64,000 bases of DNA, from the NCBI RefSeq assembly GCF_030817595.1, contig NZ_JAUSZN010000001.1:6250001-6314000 (forward strand), read 5' to 3'. Below, piece after piece: positions 62,816 to 64,000 of this stretch (position 1 is its first letter; the number at the start of each line of letters is the position of its first letter). A program made the translations under genes and the position numbers. Below the pieces are notes generated by a model. That model was not told the DNA's origin, did no database searches, and saw only the letters and a program-made list of their open reading frames with translations. The DNA is from Neobacillus niacini (GTDB lineage Bacteria; Bacillota; Bacilli; Bacillales; Cytobacillaceae).

Positions 62816-64000
62816 ATGATAAGAGGAATAATTATTGGTGTTCTAGCAGTAGGTGTGGCGGGTACAGCCTATTGGGGATATCAAGAACATCGAGAGAAAA
62901 ATGCGATTCTTATAAATGCTGAAAATAATTATCAACGGGCTTTTCATGATCTTACCTATGGAATGGATTTACTTCACGATAAAATTGGATCGACTCTTGC
63001 AATGAATTCTAGGCATTCTTTATCCCCTTCACTCGTTGAAGTTTGGAGACTAACATCTGAAGCACATAGTGATGTAGGACAGCTGCCGCTGACATTGCTT
63101 CCATTTAATAAAACGGAAGAGTTTTTATCTAAAATTGGGAAGTTTAGTTATCAAACGGCAGTAAGAGATCTAGATAAAGAACCCTTGTCAGAGGAAGAGT
63201 ATGAAACATTAAAGGTTTTATACAAGCAATCTGGTGACATTCAGAGTGAGTTGCGTAAAGTCCAGCATATGGTACTGGAAAATAACCTGCGCTGGATGGA
63301 TGTCGAACTTGCATTGGCATCAGGAAAAGAACAAACCGACAATACGATTATCGATGGATTTAAAACAGTTGAAAAAACCGTATCAGGCTATGACGAAAGC
63401 GACTTTGGTCCGACTTTCACTAACATGCAAAAGAAAGATGATAATTTCAAGAATATTAAAGGGAAAACCATAAATAAAAAAGAAGCGGTAAGCATTGCAA
63501 AAAAATACATGGGATTTGATGGAACTGCTGAGGTTAAAGTAACAGAGAATGGTAAGGGATCAGATTACGGTTTTTATAGTATTTCGGTAAGAAATAAGGA
63601 CACTGGTCAAGAAGGTAACATGGATATTACAAAGAAAGCTGGATATCCTATATGGTTTATAAATCACAGAGAAGTAAACCAGCAAAAGATTAGCCTAAAT
63701 GATGCAAATCTAAAGGCTGCAGCGTTTCTAAAGGAAAATGGTTATAAAAATCTAGAGTTATTTGAGAGCACTCAATATGATAATACAGGTGTATTTAATT
63801 TTGTCACCACTGAAAATAATATTAGAATCTATCCTGAGGCAATCAAAGTAGAAGTAGCGCTCGACAATGGTAACATAATTGGTTTCTCAGCAGAAGAATA
63901 TTTAAAATCATTAAATGATACTAGAGAAATTGAAAAACCAGTGCTAACCAGTGAACAAGCTCGAGCAAAGGTAAACCCTAACTTTAAAGTAATGGAAGAG
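62816..64000 (+). CDS. ypeB: Germination protein YpeB, N-terminal part (runs off the window)
   Basis: An open frame of 395 codons from ATG 62816, with GAGGGGTG upstream, to the right edge; the stop lies outside. It starts MIRGIIIGVLAVGVAGTAYW, one N-terminal membrane span, followed by a long helical region and then repeated PepSY-like units (INKKEAVSIAKKYMGF, SLNDANLKAAAFLKENGY). YpeB stabilises and localises SleB in the spore inner membrane. Roughly the last 50-60 residues are missing. Bicistronic with sleB. Confidence 0.93.
   Translation, partial: MIRGIIIGVLAVGVAGTAYWGYQEHREKNAILINAENNYQRAFHDLTYGMDLLHDKIGSTLAMNSRHSLSPSLVEVWRLTSEAHSDVGQLPLTLLPFNKTEEFLSKIGKFSYQTAVRDLDKEPLSEEEYETLKVLYKQSGDIQSELRKVQHMVLENNLRWMDVELALASGKEQTDNTIIDGFKTVEKTVSGYDESDFGPTFTNMQKKDDNFKNIKGKTINKKEAVSIAKKYMGFDGTAEVKVTENGKGSDYGFYSISVRNKDTGQEGNMDITKKAGYPIWFINHREVNQQKISLNDANLKAAAFLKENGYKNLELFESTQYDNTGVFNFVTTENNIRIYPEAIKVEVALDNGNIIGFSAEEYLKSLNDTREIEKPVLTSEQARAKVNPNFKVMEE

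Overview
The window is a piece of chromosome from an endospore-forming, low-GC Bacillaceae bacterium (Bacillus sensu lato; Neobacillus-like is a guess). This rests on the spoIIA-sigF, spoVA, spoIIM, dacB-spmAB, cotJABC, mciZ and sleB-ypeB genes and on a gene order that follows, block by block, the Bacillus subtilis stretch from yqjQ to ypeB. There are no rRNA or tRNA genes, no CRISPR array and no prophage; one IS3-family element is present.

Layout. 1-2530: end of a YqjQ-type dehydrogenase, then yqzH and the SOS pair yqjW-yqjX around two LexA-type boxes. 2530-6850: an inserted 3-hydroxybenzoate/gentisate cassette with fumarylpyruvate hydrolase and gentisate dioxygenase leftward, 3-hydroxybenzoate 6-monooxygenase and a DinB-fold protein rightward. 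The DinB protein fits the missing maleylpyruvate isomerase step. 6850-8340: CDGSH protein, YqkD hydrolase and a 46-codon ORF. 8450-11150: thiolase plus two-subunit CoA transferase (acetoacetate to acetyl-CoA). 11200-17010: yqkE, yqkF, mciZ, nudF, EndoQ-like nuclease, spoIIM, fur, yqzK, xerD. 17220-26750: nucleoside salvage (drm-punA-pdp), dacF, spoIIA operon and a shortened spoVA operon (AA, AB, AEA, AF only). 26900-33340: lysA, ribT without the rib operon, ypuF, scpAB, ypuI, a superoxide dismutase. 33480-45650: dacB-spmAB, rluB, resABCDE, sigX-rsiX, a secreted M23-LysM protein. 45740-48270: FMN riboswitch-ribU, the IS element lodged inside the ribU terminator, and ferredoxin. 48500-57530: ypbB-recQ-ypbD-ypbE, ypbF, cotJABC, a CBS-ACT protein, YpbG, a MerR regulator with a degenerate cobalamin domain, and mecB. 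57730-64000: gudB, ypdA, ansA, prsW, sleB and the start of ypeB.

Functional themes. Sporulation and germination genes show promoter-like matches for the expected stage-specific sigma factors: SigH and Spo0A at spoIIA, SigF at dacF, SigE at spoIIM, dacB, cotJ and mciZ, SigG at spoVAA, plus a SigX autoregulatory site. The res-sigX block covers cytochrome c maturation and redox/envelope signalling. Two catabolic cassettes sit in the yqj-yqk interval and look like lineage-specific additions.

Most notable observations: the DinB-fold candidate isomerase; a perfect 17-bp inverted repeat that buries the Shine-Dalgarno of the CDGSH gene and overlaps its predicted promoter; the absence of spoVAC-AD-AEb from the spoVA operon; His-to-Asn in the catalytic box of XerD; a MerR/CarH-like regulator lacking all expected cobalamin-contacting residues; and an IS element that split a transcription terminator.
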